A stretch of DNA of 61,824 nt from Pseudomonas parasichuanensis (GTDB lineage Bacteria > Pseudomonadota > Gammaproteobacteria > Pseudomonadales > Pseudomonadaceae), in the NCBI RefSeq assembly GCF_021601385.1, contig NZ_BQHO01000035.1, forward strand, positions 1 to 61,824, given 5' to 3'. Below are positions 11,403-20,800 of this stretch, one piece after another. The position numbers and the translations under genes are program-made. The first letter of the stretch is position 1. Every line of letters starts with the position of its first letter. The notes under the pieces are model-generated. The model saw nothing but the letters and a program-made list of their open reading frames with translations, was not told the origin of the DNA and did no database searches.

Positions 11403-14400
11403 ATGTTGATCCTGCGCGGCGCTCCTGCCCTTTCTGCCTTTCGCCACGGTAAATTACTCGAGCAACTGAGCCAGAAAGTCCCCGCTGTTACTGGTTTGTA
11501 TGCCGAATTTGCCCATTTCGCCGACGTCGACGGCGAGCTGACCGCCGACCAGCAGCAGGTGCTGGGCCGTCTGCTCAAGTACGGCCCGAGCGTGCCGGTG
11601 CAGGAGCCGACCGGGCGCCTGTTCCTGGTGGTCCCGCGCCTGGGCACCATCTCGCCCTGGGCATCCAAGGCCAGCGACATCGCCCACAACTGCGGCCTGC
11701 AGTCGATCCAGCGCCTGGAGCGCGGCATCGCCTACTATGTTGCCGGTGCCCTGAGCGACGCTGACGCCGCACTGATCGCCGCCGAACTGCACGACCGCAT
11801 GACCCAGCGCGTGCTCGGCCAGCTGGAGCAGGCTGCAGACCTGTTCAGCCACGCCCAGCCCAAGCCGATGACCTCGGTCGACATTCTGGCCGGTGGCCGC
11901 GCCGCCCTCGCGCAAGCCAACATCGACCTGGGCCTGGCCCTGGCCGAAGACGAGATCGACTACCTGGTCAATGCCTTCCAGGGCTTGAAGCGCAACCCGA
12001 ACGACATCGAACTGATGATGTTCGCCCAGGCCAACTCCGAGCACTGCCGCCACAAGATCTTCAACGCCAGCTGGGACATCGACGGCCAGGCGCAAGAGAA
12101 GAGCCTGTTCGGCATGATCAAGAACACCTACCAGATGCACAACGAAGGTGTGTTGTCCGCGTACAAGGACAACGCCTCGGTGATCGTCGGTTCGGTGGCC
12201 GGCCGCTTCTTCCCGAACCCTGAAACCCGCCAGTACGGTGCGGTGCAGGAGCCGGTGCACATCCTGATGAAGGTCGAGACCCACAACCACCCGACCGCCA
12301 TCGCCCCGTTCTCCGGCGCTTCCACCGGCTCCGGTGGCGAGATTCGCGACGAAGGTGCCACCGGCCGCGGCGCCAAGCCCAAGGCTGGCCTGACCGGCTT
12401 CACCGTGTCCAACCTGCGTATTCCGGGCTTCGAACAGCCCTGGGAAAAGGCCTACGGCAAGCCGGAGCGCATCGTCGACGCGCTGGACATCATGATCGAA
12501 GGCCCGCTGGGCGGCGCCGCGTTCAACAACGAGTTCGGCCGTCCGGCCCTGACCGGTTACTTCCGTACCTTCGAACAAAGCATCAACACCCTCCACGGCG
12601 AAGAAGTGCGCGGCTACCACAAGCCGATCATGCTCGCCGGCGGCATGGGCAACATCCGTGAAGACCACGTGCAGAAGGGCGAGATCACCGTCGGCGCCAA
12701 GCTGATCGTGCTCGGCGGCCCGGCCATGCTGATCGGCCTGGGCGGCGGCGCCGCTTCGTCGGTGGCCACTGGCGCCAGCTCCGCCGACCTGGACTTCGCC
12801 TCGGTACAGCGCGAAAACCCGGAAATGGAGCGCCGTTGCCAGGAGGTCATCGACCGTTGCTGGCAGTTGGGTGACAAGAACCCGATCGCCTTCATCCACG
12901 ACGTGGGTGCCGGCGGTATCTCCAACGCCTTCCCTGAGCTGGTGAACGACGGTGGCCGCGGCGGCCGCTTCGAACTGCGCAACGTGCCCAACGACGAGCC
13001 GGGCATGGCCCCGCACGAGATCTGGAGCAACGAATCGCAGGAGCGCTACGTGCTGGCGGTCAGCGCCGAAGACTTCGAGCGCTTCCAGGCCATCTGCGAG
13101 CGCGAGCGTTGCCCGTTCGCGGTGGTCGGCGAGGCCACCGCAGAGCCGCACCTGACCGTTACCGACAGCCACTTCGACAACACCCCGGTGGACATGCCAC
13201 TGGATGTGCTGCTGGGCAAGCCGCCGCGCATGCACCGTTCGGTCACCCGCGAAGCAGAGCTGGGCGATGAGTTCGACCCGAGCACGCTGGAGCTGGCTGA
13301 TTCGGTCGAACGCGTCCTGCGTCACCCGGCCGTGGCCAGCAAGAGCTTCCTGATCACCATCGGCGACCGCACCATCACCGGGCTGGTCGCCCGCGACCAG
13401 ATGGTCGGCCCGTGGCAGGTCCCGGTAGCCGACTGCGCCGTCACCGCCACCAGCTTCGACGTATACACCGGCGAAGCCATGGCCATGGGCGAGCGCACCC
13501 CGCTGGCACTGCTGGATGCCCCGGCATCCGGCCGCATGGCGATTGGCGAGACCATTACCAACCTGGCTGCCTCGCGCATCGAAAAACTGTCCGACATCAA
13601 GCTGTCGGCCAACTGGATGTCCGCCGCTGGCCACCCGGGTGAAGACGCCCGCCTGTACGACACCGTCAAGGCCGTGGGCATGGAGCTGTGCCCTGAGCTG
13701 GGCATCACCATCCCGGTCGGCAAAGACTCGATGTCGATGAAGACCCAGTGGAGCGAAGAGGGCGCGCAGAAGAGCGTGACCTCGCCGATGTCGCTGATCA
13801 TCACCGGCTTCGCCCCGGTCACCGACATCCGCAAGACCTTGACCCCGCAACTGCGCATGGACAAGGGCGAAACCGACCTGATCCTGATCGACCTGGGCCG
13901 CGGTCAAAACCGCATGGGCGCCTCGATCCTGGCGCAGACCCACGGCAAGCTGGCCAGTGCCGCGCCTGACGTCGACGACGCTGAAGACCTCAAGGCCTTC
14001 TTCGCCGTGATTCAGGGCCTCAACGCCGATGGCCACCTGTTGGCCTACCACGACCGTTCCGACGGCGGCCTGATGACCACCGTGCTGGAAATGGCCTTCG
14101 CTGGCCACTGTGGCCTGGAGTTGGAACTCGATACCCTGACCAGCAAGCGCGAGAAAATCGCGGCCATCCTCTTCAACGAGGAGCTGGGCGCGGTGATCCA
14201 GGTGCGTCAGGATGCCACCCCGGACGTACTGGCGCAGTTCAGCGCCGCCGGCCTGGGTGAGGACTGCGTCGCTGTGATCGGCCAGCCGATCAACAATGGT
14301 GAAGTGCTGATCAAGTTCGAAGGCACCGAGCTGTTCAAGGGCGATCGCCGCCTGCTGCAGCGCCAGTGGGCCGAGACCAGCTACCAGGTCCAGCGCCTGC

Positions 14401-15302
14401 GCGACAACGCCGACTGCGCCGACCAGGAATTCGACCTGCTGCTCGAAGAAGACAACCCCGGCTTGTCGGTCAAGCTCGGCTACGACGTCAACGACGACAT
14501 CGCCGCGCCGTACATCAAGAAGGGCGTGCGCCCGCAAGTGGCGATCCTGCGCGAGCAGGGCGTCAACGGCCAGGTCGAGATGGCCGCCGCCTTCGACCGC
14601 GCAGGCTTTGCCGCGATCGACGTGCACATGAGCGACATCCTCGCCGGCCGTGTCGACTTCGAAGCCTTCAAAGGCCTGGTGGCCTGCGGTGGTTTCTCCT
14701 ATGGCGACGTGCTGGGTGCCGGTGAAGGCTGGGCCAAGTCGGCGCTGTTCAACGCCCGTGCCCGCGATGCCTTCCAGGCCTTCTTCGAGCGTACCGACAG
14801 CTTCGCCCTGGGCGTGTGCAACGGTTGCCAGATGATGTCCAACCTGCACGAGCTGATCCCGGGCACCGAGTACTGGCCGCACTTCGTGCGCAACCGCTCG
14901 GAGCAGTTCGAGGCGCGCGTGGCCATGGTCGAAGTGCAGAAGTCCAACTCGATCTTCCTGCAGGGCATGGCCGGTTCGCGCATGCCGATCGCCATCGCCC
15001 ACGGCGAAGGCCATGCCGAGTTCGCCAGCGAAGAGGCACTGCTCGAAGCCGACCTGTCCGGTTGCGTGGCCCTGCGCTACGTCGACAACCACGGCAAGGT
15101 CACCGAAGCCTACCCGGCCAACCCGAACGGCTCGCCGCGCGGGATCACCGGCCTCACCAGCCGCGACGGCCGCGTGACCATCATGATGCCGCACCCGGAG
15201 CGTATGTTCCGTGCCGTGCAGAACTCCTGGCGCCCGGACGAGTGGCAGGAAGACGCGGCCCTGATGCGCATGTTCCGTAACGCGCGCGTCTGGGTGAACT
15301 AA
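11403..15302 (+). CDS. purL: Phosphoribosylformylglycinamidine synthase (large, single-chain type)
   Basis: Converts FGAR, glutamine and ATP to FGAM in the fourth step of IMP synthesis. It is 1299 residues, the full gammaproteobacterial length, with the glutaminase domain fused at the C-terminus. Visible motifs are the FGAM-synthase signature region [17 protein letters not shown], the glycine-rich [10 protein letters not shown], and the amidotransferase nucleophile GVCNGCQMM with the later [10 protein letters not shown]. The ATG follows CCTTCCTGAGGC. A small NIF3-like gene starts two bases after the stop. Confidence 0.98.
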   Translation: MLILRGAPALSAFRHGKLLEQLSQKVPAVTGLYAEFAHFADVDGELTADQQQVLGRLLKYGPSVPVQEPTGRLFLVVPRLGTISPWASKASDIAHNCGLQSIQRLERGIAYYVAGALSDADAALIAAELHDRMTQRVLGQLEQAADLFSHAQPKPMTSVDILAGGRAALAQANIDLGLALAEDEIDYLVNAFQGLKRNPNDIELMMFAQANSEHCRHKIFNASWDIDGQAQEKSLFGMIKNTYQMHNEGVLSAYKDNASVIVGSVAGRFFPNPETRQYGAVQEPVHILMKVETHNHPTAIAPFSGASTGSGGEIRDEGATGRGAKPKAGLTGFTVSNLRIPGFEQPWEKAYGKPERIVDALDIMIEGPLGGAAFNNEFGRPALTGYFRTFEQSINTLHGEEVRGYHKPIMLAGGMGNIREDHVQKGEITVGAKLIVLGGPAMLIGLGGGAASSVATGASSADLDFASVQRENPEMERRCQEVIDRCWQLGDKNPIAFIHDVGAGGISNAFPELVNDGGRGGRFELRNVPNDEPGMAPHEIWSNESQERYVLAVSAEDFERFQAICERERCPFAVVGEATAEPHLTVTDSHFDNTPVDMPLDVLLGKPPRMHRSVTREAELGDEFDPSTLELADSVERVLRHPAVASKSFLITIGDRTITGLVARDQMVGPWQVPVADCAVTATSFDVYTGEAMAMGERTPLALLDAPASGRMAIGETITNLAASRIEKLSDIKLSANWMSAAGHPGEDARLYDTVKAVGMELCPELGITIPVGKDSMSMKTQWSEEGAQKSVTSPMSLIITGFAPVTDIRKTLTPQLRMDKGETDLILIDLGRGQNRMGASILAQTHGKLASAAPDVDDAEDLKAFFAVIQGLNADGHLLAYHDRSDGGLMTTVLEMAFAGHCGLELELDTLTSKREKIAAILFNEELGAVIQVRQDATPDVLAQFSAAGLGEDCVAVIGQPINNGEVLIKFEGTELFKGDRRLLQRQWAETSYQVQRLRDNADCADQEFDLLLEEDNPGLSVKLGYDVNDDIAAPYIKKGVRPQVAILREQGVNGQVEMAAAFDRAGFAAIDVHMSDILAGRVDFEAFKGLVACGGFSYGDVLGAGEGWAKSALFNARARDAFQAFFERTDSFALGVCNGCQMMSNLHELIPGTEYWPHFVRNRSEQFEARVAMVEVQKSNSIFLQGMAGSRMPIAIAHGEGHAEFASEEALLEADLSGCVALRYVDNHGKVTEAYPANPNGSPRGITGLTSRDGRVTIMMPHPERMFRAVQNSWRPDEWQEDAALMRMFRNARVWVN

Positions 15303-15304
15303 GG

Positions 15305-15616
15305 GTGCACAAGCTCGCCTTCTTCGTCCCAGGCAGCCATGTCGAAGTGGTCAAGGCCGCTGTATTCGCCGCCGGTGGCGGGCGCATCGGCAGCTATGAC
15401 CACTGCGCCTGGCAAACCCTCGGCCAGGGCCAGTTCCGCCCGTTGGACGGCAGCCAGCCGTACCTTGGGCAGGCCGGCCAGGTCGAGCAGGTCGAGGAGT
15501 GGAAGGTGGAGCTGGTGGTGGCTGACGAACTGATCGTTGAGGTCGTCGGCGCGCTCAAACGGAGCCATCCGTATGAGACACCGGCCTATGAGGTTTGGCC
15601 TCTGGCCGATTTCTAA
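15305..15616 (+). CDS. Small NIF3/YqfO-type (CutA-like fold) protein
   Basis: A 103-residue protein starting with GTG immediately after the purL stop (two-base gap), so it is probably translated by coupling. It resembles the stand-alone insert domain of NIF3/YqfO proteins, with the characteristic GRIGSYDHCAW and SHPYETPAYEVW segments; the latter recalls the CutA fold. Full-length NIF3 metal-binding domains are absent. The biochemical role is unknown. The gene is cotranscribed with purL by position and is followed by a strong hairpin. Confidence 0.85.
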   Translation: MHKLAFFVPGSHVEVVKAAVFAAGGGRIGSYDHCAWQTLGQGQFRPLDGSQPYLGQAGQVEQVEEWKVELVVADELIVEVVGALKRSHPYETPAYEVWPLADF

Positions 15617-15635
15617 GGCGCATCGCAGTATCCAT

Positions 15636-15712
15636 AGTGCGGGGCAAGTGTGCTCCCACAATTCCCGTTGTCACCAGGGGATCGTGGGAACGGACTTGCC
15701 CCGCACTGTTTT
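15636..15712. terminator. Long inverted repeat, probably a bidirectional terminator
   Basis: A perfect 14-bp inverted repeat (AGTGCGGGGCAAGT at 15636-15649, ACTTGCCCCGCACT at 15694-15707) with an inner TCCCAC / GTGGGA pair is followed by GTTTTTC. It lies between the convergent NIF3-like and phoX genes and reaches to one base before the phoX stop codon. It reads as a variant of the GTGGGAGC REP family serving as terminator. Confidence 0.7.
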
Positions 15713-17746
15713 TCAGGCCGTGCCTATTTCCCCGCCATCCAGCCGCTGAATCACTACGGTCGACGACCGCGGTCGTACCTTGCTACCTGCTGGGGTGGCC
15801 TGGGTGGCTACCTCCGTGGCCGGCCAGTTGTCCGGGTGCTGGATGTTGACGAACAGGGTCTTGTTATCCGGCGTAAAAGTGATGCCCGTCACTTCGCAGC
15901 CATTGGGCCCGACGAAGAAACGCCGCAGGTCTGCCTGATTGCCGGCATTGACCGCAACCTGCTTGCCATTGCCATCCACCAGGTCGGTGGGGATCACCGC
16001 CAGCAGCTGGTCGTTGGTGTAGCTGGTCAGGGTCTGTTCGCCGTTGTCGGTCTCGAACCACAGTACGCCGCGGCTATCGAAGCGCATGCCGTCGGGGCTG
16101 GCGAACTGGTTCATCTCGGTCAGGCCCGAGCGGTTGATGTCCGGGCCGCCGGCGGCGTTGGCGCCGAACACGAAGATGTCCCAGGTGAAGCGCTGGTGAT
16201 CGTCGCTGTCGTGCCAACGGATGATGTGGCCGTGGCGGTTGGGGCCGCGCGGGTTGGCCGCATCGACCTTGTCCGGGCTGCGCGCGCTGTTGTTGGTCAG
16301 GGTGAGGTAGGCGTCGCCATTGAGCGGGTTGACCGCGGTCCACTCGGGGCGGTCCATCGGCGTTGCGCCCACGGCGTCGGCGGCGCCACGGGTATTGAGG
16401 ATGATGCCCGCCAGGTCGCCATAACGAGCCCCCAGGGTGGCGCCGTCCGTCGTGGCGGTTGCGGCATCGAGCAGTAGCCACACACCCTTGCCGTCAGCAT
16501 CGAAGCGCGCCACATAGAGCTTGCCCTTGTCCAGGTACTTGGCGCCGGTGGCCAGGCGGTCGGCAGGCTTGGCGTCGGCCGGGTCCCACGGCGTGTCCGA
16601 AACGAACTTGTACAGGTACTCGTTGTTGGAGTCGTCGCCGGTGTACCAGACCAGTGGCTTGCCGGCCACGGCCAGGCCCGGGCAGCAGCCCTCGTGGCGG
16701 AATCGGCCCAGCGCGGTGCGCTTCACTGCCCGGGTGGCGCTGTTGTAGGGGTCGATCTCGACGATGTAGCCGTAGGTGCTGGCCTCGTTGCGGAAGTCGT
16801 CGCTGGCGCTGGCACCGCTTGGGGTGACGTCGAAACGGGCGAATTCGTCGTCGAATTCACTGGCGTCGCCGGCAGCGGTTTCCCAACCGTACTGACCGGT
16901 GGTGGCGGAGACACCGATGCGCACCTGGTCGGCGGGGCGGGTAGCGGTGTTGACGAAGATGCCCGGCCAGTTCTCCTCGCAGGTCAGGTAGGTGCCCCAA
17001 GGGGTGTAGCCGTTGCCGCAGTTGTTGTTGGTGCCACGGCATTCCACGCCGCTGGGCGAAAAGCGCGTCTTGACGTGCTCTGTGCCACGCAGGGGCCCGG
17101 CGATGTCCATCACCGTGGCGGTGGTGAAGCGCCGGTTGAGCGGGTCGTTGTCGACCACTTGCCAGCGCCCGTTGACCTTGCGGATACGCACCACGCCGGC
17201 GCCGTGGGCGTTGATCTCTTTGCGTACCTCTTCGGCTGGGCGTTTGCCGTCGACCGTGGTGGGGCCGGCCGGGTGCAGGGCGGCGGTGTCGATGTATTCG
17301 AAGTTGATCGCCAGCAGGCCGTCGTCGGAGCTGCCGTCGATGGGGAAGAAATGCATGCCGTCATGGTGCATGCCCATGGCATTGGCCTGGTCGGCGGCGC
17401 TGTTGCTGCCGTCCGCTTGCCAAGGCTTGCCGCCGCTGTTGAGCGGTGTGCCCCAGGGCGCCAGTACATAGGCGCTGTAGCCGGCGGCGACGACGCAGGC
17501 GTCGGTGCGCGAGCCCTTGATCGATTGGAAGCCAAGTTTGGGCGTGGCAGGTTTCGGCGTAGGGGCAGGGCTGCTGGCGCCGCTATCGAAGCAGCCGGCC
17601 AGGCCTGCGCCGGCGATCATGGCAATCGCAGCGCCCAGGCCGCCGCGCACTACCGCCCGACGGCTCAGGTAGGCGTCCATGACGCTGGCCATCGGCAGGT
17701 TGCCGCTCAGGTTGCGGTCCAGGTTGTCGCCGCTGTCTCGACTCAT
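15713..17746 (-). CDS. PhoX-family alkaline phosphatase (DUF839), Tat-exported
   Basis: A 677-residue phosphatase of the PhoX family, calcium- and iron-dependent enzymes that release phosphate from organic esters outside the cytoplasm. A twin-arginine segment (YLSRRAVVRGG) and a hydrophobic stretch ending in GLAGC occur after an unusually long n-region (about 28 residues), as in other PhoX proteins. Family blocks visible: CEENWPGIF, FRHEGCCPGLAV, MDRPEWTAVNPLNG, ASPDGMRFDSRGVLWFETD and NGCEVTGITFTPDN. The ATG is preceded by AAGGACACC. It lies 142 bases downstream of tpsA in the same direction, with a hairpin between, so it is likely separately transcribed. I do not see type II secretion genes beside it. 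Confidence 0.9.
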   Translation of the reverse strand: MSRDSGDNLDRNLSGNLPMASVMDAYLSRRAVVRGGLGAAIAMIAGAGLAGCFDSGASSPAPTPKPATPKLGFQSIKGSRTDACVVAAGYSAYVLAPWGTPLNSGGKPWQADGSNSAADQANAMGMHHDGMHFFPIDGSSDDGLLAINFEYIDTAALHPAGPTTVDGKRPAEEVRKEINAHGAGVVRIRKVNGRWQVVDNDPLNRRFTTATVMDIAGPLRGTEHVKTRFSPSGVECRGTNNNCGNGYTPWGTYLTCEENWPGIFVNTATRPADQVRIGVSATTGQYGWETAAGDASEFDDEFARFDVTPSGASASDDFRNEASTYGYIVEIDPYNSATRAVKRTALGRFRHEGCCPGLAVAGKPLVWYTGDDSNNEYLYKFVSDTPWDPADAKPADRLATGAKYLDKGKLYVARFDADGKGVWLLLDAATATTDGATLGARYGDLAGIILNTRGAADAVGATPMDRPEWTAVNPLNGDAYLTLTNNSARSPDKVDAANPRGPNRHGHIIRWHDSDDHQRFTWDIFVFGANAAGGPDINRSGLTEMNQFASPDGMRFDSRGVLWFETDNGEQTLTSYTNDQLLAVIPTDLVDGNGKQVAVNAGNQADLRRFFVGPNGCEVTGITFTPDNKTLFVNIQHPDNWPATEVATQATPAGSKVRPRSSTVVIQRLDGGEIGTA

Positions 17747-17825
17747 CAGGTGTCCTTTTTTATCTGAGTTGAAGCAAACGCAAACTGTAGGTCGCAAACA
17801 TGACGATCAGTTTGCAGAAAGGTTA

Positions 17826-17844
17826 CCGGGGCTCGGGGCCCCGG
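17826..17844 (-). terminator. GC-rich hairpin after tpsA
   Basis: A 7-bp stem CCGGGGC / GCCCCGG lies 45 bases downstream of the tpsA stop. On the minus strand it is followed by GGTAACCTTTC, a weak T-run. It may end the tpsB-tpsA transcript before phoX. Moderate to low confidence. Confidence 0.4.
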
Positions 17845-17888
17845 CAATTGCTGCGCATGCATTGTGTCTGCATGTTTAGCCGTGATGG

Positions 17889-20800
17889 CTACGGCTTGCC
17901 GTCGATCCGTGATACCCACTCGGTACTGCGGCTGTGGCCACTGGTACGCAGCAGGCCCAGGTCAAGCGGGTTGTCGCCCTCGGCGGCGCCTTTGCCCTGG
18001 GTGCTTTCGAGCACGGCGGTGCCCAGGTCGATCGGCGAGTTGGACGCGTCCAGCGACAGGTCGCGGCGATAGTCGCGACCGCTCAAGGTCTCACGGGTGA
18101 CGCTGCTGCCGCCCAGCTCGACGCGGCCTTCGCTGGCCAGCAGCCTGGCACCGGTCAGGCGGGTATCGCCTGCCACTTCAAGGTCGATGCCCTGGGTGCC
18201 GGCGAGGGTGGTCTGGCGGGCGACGGTGTCACGTTGTTGATGACTAACTTGCACTTTGAGCGTCGGTGACAGGGCGGGCTCCGACTTGGCCAGCAGCTTG
18301 CCGGCCTTGTCGCGCACCTTGTCGCCGGCCGGCCCGGCCAGTGCGCTGGCGGCATTGATATGCCCCTGCGGGTTCTTCTCCTGGCTGAGGCGCCCGTCGA
18401 CCGTCAGCGCCAGGCTGTCGACCCGGTCCTTGCGGCTGGCCACCAGCAGGTCGCCGCCCACTTTGCCGGTGATGCGCTCGGCGTCCAGGCGCGCACCTTC
18501 AATGCGTGTATCGCCACGGCTGTACAGGTCGATCTTCTCGGTGTTCAGGGTGCTGTCGCGCCATGTCTGGTTGTCGCGCCGGTCGAGTACCACCTGCACC
18601 CGGCCATGCAGGGCGCGCACATCCTTGTCGGTGGTTTCGCCGCGATTCAGCTTGAAACCGGCCCCGGCGGTGATATCGCGATTGTCGCGGTGCTCCTGCT
18701 GGCTGGAGGCCTCGATCAACAGGCCACCGTTCCTGGCATCCAGGCCAATCCGTGCAGCGTTGGCCTGCAACCCCTGAACCTGCAGGGCTACGTCTTCACG
18801 GGCCAGGCTGGTGAGTTGCAACGCGCCCTTGCTGGTAAAGCGGGCGTCCACGGCCTGACGGTCATGTTCATCCACCTTGGCGCTGGTGAAATGACCGCCC
18901 AGGTTACCGCCCTTGCCACTGCCGACCGTGCCGGCGATCTCCAGGCCGCCGCCGAGGGTGGACCCGCTGGCCTTGTGGCTATCGCTGGCGGCGCTAACGG
19001 TCAGCAGGCCGTCGCTGTGCAGGGTGATGTCGGCGCTGGCGTCGATGCGCGTGCCTTCCAGGTGCAGGTTGGCGGCGCTGCTCAGCTCGACCGCGCCTTT
19101 GGCGTCGATCTGGGCCACCTGCGCCTTGCTGTCCTCGCTTTGCCGCTGGCTGTGATCGAGGTAGCCGCGCACGTCCACGCCCTGGCTGCCGGGCCGGTTG
19201 CCGCCCTTGGCCCAGAGGCTGGCGTCCAGCTGCGTTTTGGCCTGCGTGGTGCGGTCATGGGCTGCGGCCAGGGTCAGGTTGCCGGCGCTGGTCACACCGA
19301 CGGCGCCATCGCCACCGTTGAAACGCGTGACTTCATAGCGCCCATCGCTGCCCAGCTGTACCTGGATACCGGTTTGCCCATACAGGCTGCCGGGGCGGGC
19401 GAGGGTGGTGGTTTGCCCGTCCGTCAGGGTGCCGCCTTTGCCTTCGAGGCGGCCGTTGATGTCCTGCCCGGTGCTGGTGTCCACCCTTAAGCCGCCGTCG
19501 ACTGCCAGGCGTCGCACCTCGTGCTGCTGCTCGTCGCTGGCGGCAAGCAGTCGATGGGTGTCGGCCTGGAGCTGCAGCGGGCCGCTGCTGGCGCGGTAGT
19601 GGGTGCCCTGGTCATCGATACGCTTGGCGTCGATGCGTACCGTGGCGCCACTGAACGTGCTGGCCTGGGCGCTGCTGTTGGTGTCGGTCTGGGTACGGGC
19701 AAGGTGATTTACGCTCAGGTCGGCGCCGACACTGGGGGGCGCCAGCGCGTCTTCGATGCCGGGCTGCTGGAAGCGCGCGGCTTCATCGCCGTTGACCAGG
19801 CGTTCGACTGGCCGGGAAATATCGCGGTACTCAAGGCTCGCCCCCAGGCTGCCCTGCCAGTGGTTGCTGCGCTGTTCGCGGGCCGTGCTGTTGTGCGCGG
19901 CACGGTTGTCGATGCGCGGGGCGTTGACCAGCAGCGTGCCTGCGGCCTCGACATTGGCCGCTTCGGTGGCCAGGTGCGGGGTGTCGATGCGCAGGTCGCC
20001 AGCGGCCTTGAGTTCGCTACGTTGCAGTGTGCTGCTGGTTTCGCGCTGGCTGTCCTCCTTGCGATGGCCGTCGAAGGCACTGCCGATACGGTCGATGCCA
20101 CCGGTCACGGCAAGGCCGCCGCCGCTGCGGGTGTCGACCTTGTGGTTTTCCCCGGTATGGCGCGCGGCGTCGAGCACCACCTTCTGCGCTTGCAGGCTAA
20201 GGTCCCCGGAAGTGGCCAGTACCTGTGAGCCCGTGACTTTCAGTTGCCCGCCGCTGCGCAGGTCAACGGCAGCGCCGTTCAACGTGCTGGCGACCTGTTG
20301 CGTTGCCGATTGCCGTTCATCGACCTGGGCAACCTCGTAGCCGACCCTGGCATCGTACTGGCGCGAGTCCGGCTTGCCGTCCTGGGCCTGCCGGGTCTGT
20401 TGGGCGCTGGCGGTCAGATGGCGTTGTTGGCTGGAGCGCTCGGTGCTGTGGGTGGTTTGTGCACTTTCGATGTCGAGGTTGCCCTTGGCGTCGAGTTCCA
20501 GCTTCTGCCCGGCATTGAGGGTGGCACCGTGCACCTTCAGCTCATCGGCGCTGGCCAGGCGCAGGTTGCTGGTGGAGCGCAGGTCGCTTTGCAGCACCTG
20601 CTGGGTGTTTTGCCGGGTTTCACTGCTGTTGCCGAACAGGCCGAACACTTTGCTGTCATCGGTGTTCTGCTGTGTTTGGCGGGTGCTCTGCGCAGCCTCG
20701 ACCGTGAGCGCGGCCTTGTCGCTGTACAACACCGCGTCGCCGCCACTGCTGACCGTGCTGCCACGGATGGCCATGCTGTCGGCACTGACACTGAGCGCGC

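Noticed and set aside
11454-15194. Very long open frame (over 1200 codons) antisense to purL
   Set aside because: It mirrors the third-position GC bias of purL. Its translation is rich in His, Gln, Gly and Val with no domain, and purL on the other strand is unambiguous.
17747-17888. Immunity gene or toxin remnant behind tpsA
   Set aside because: The 142 bases hold a GC-rich hairpin and the phoX leader only; no open frame of useful size and no coding bias.
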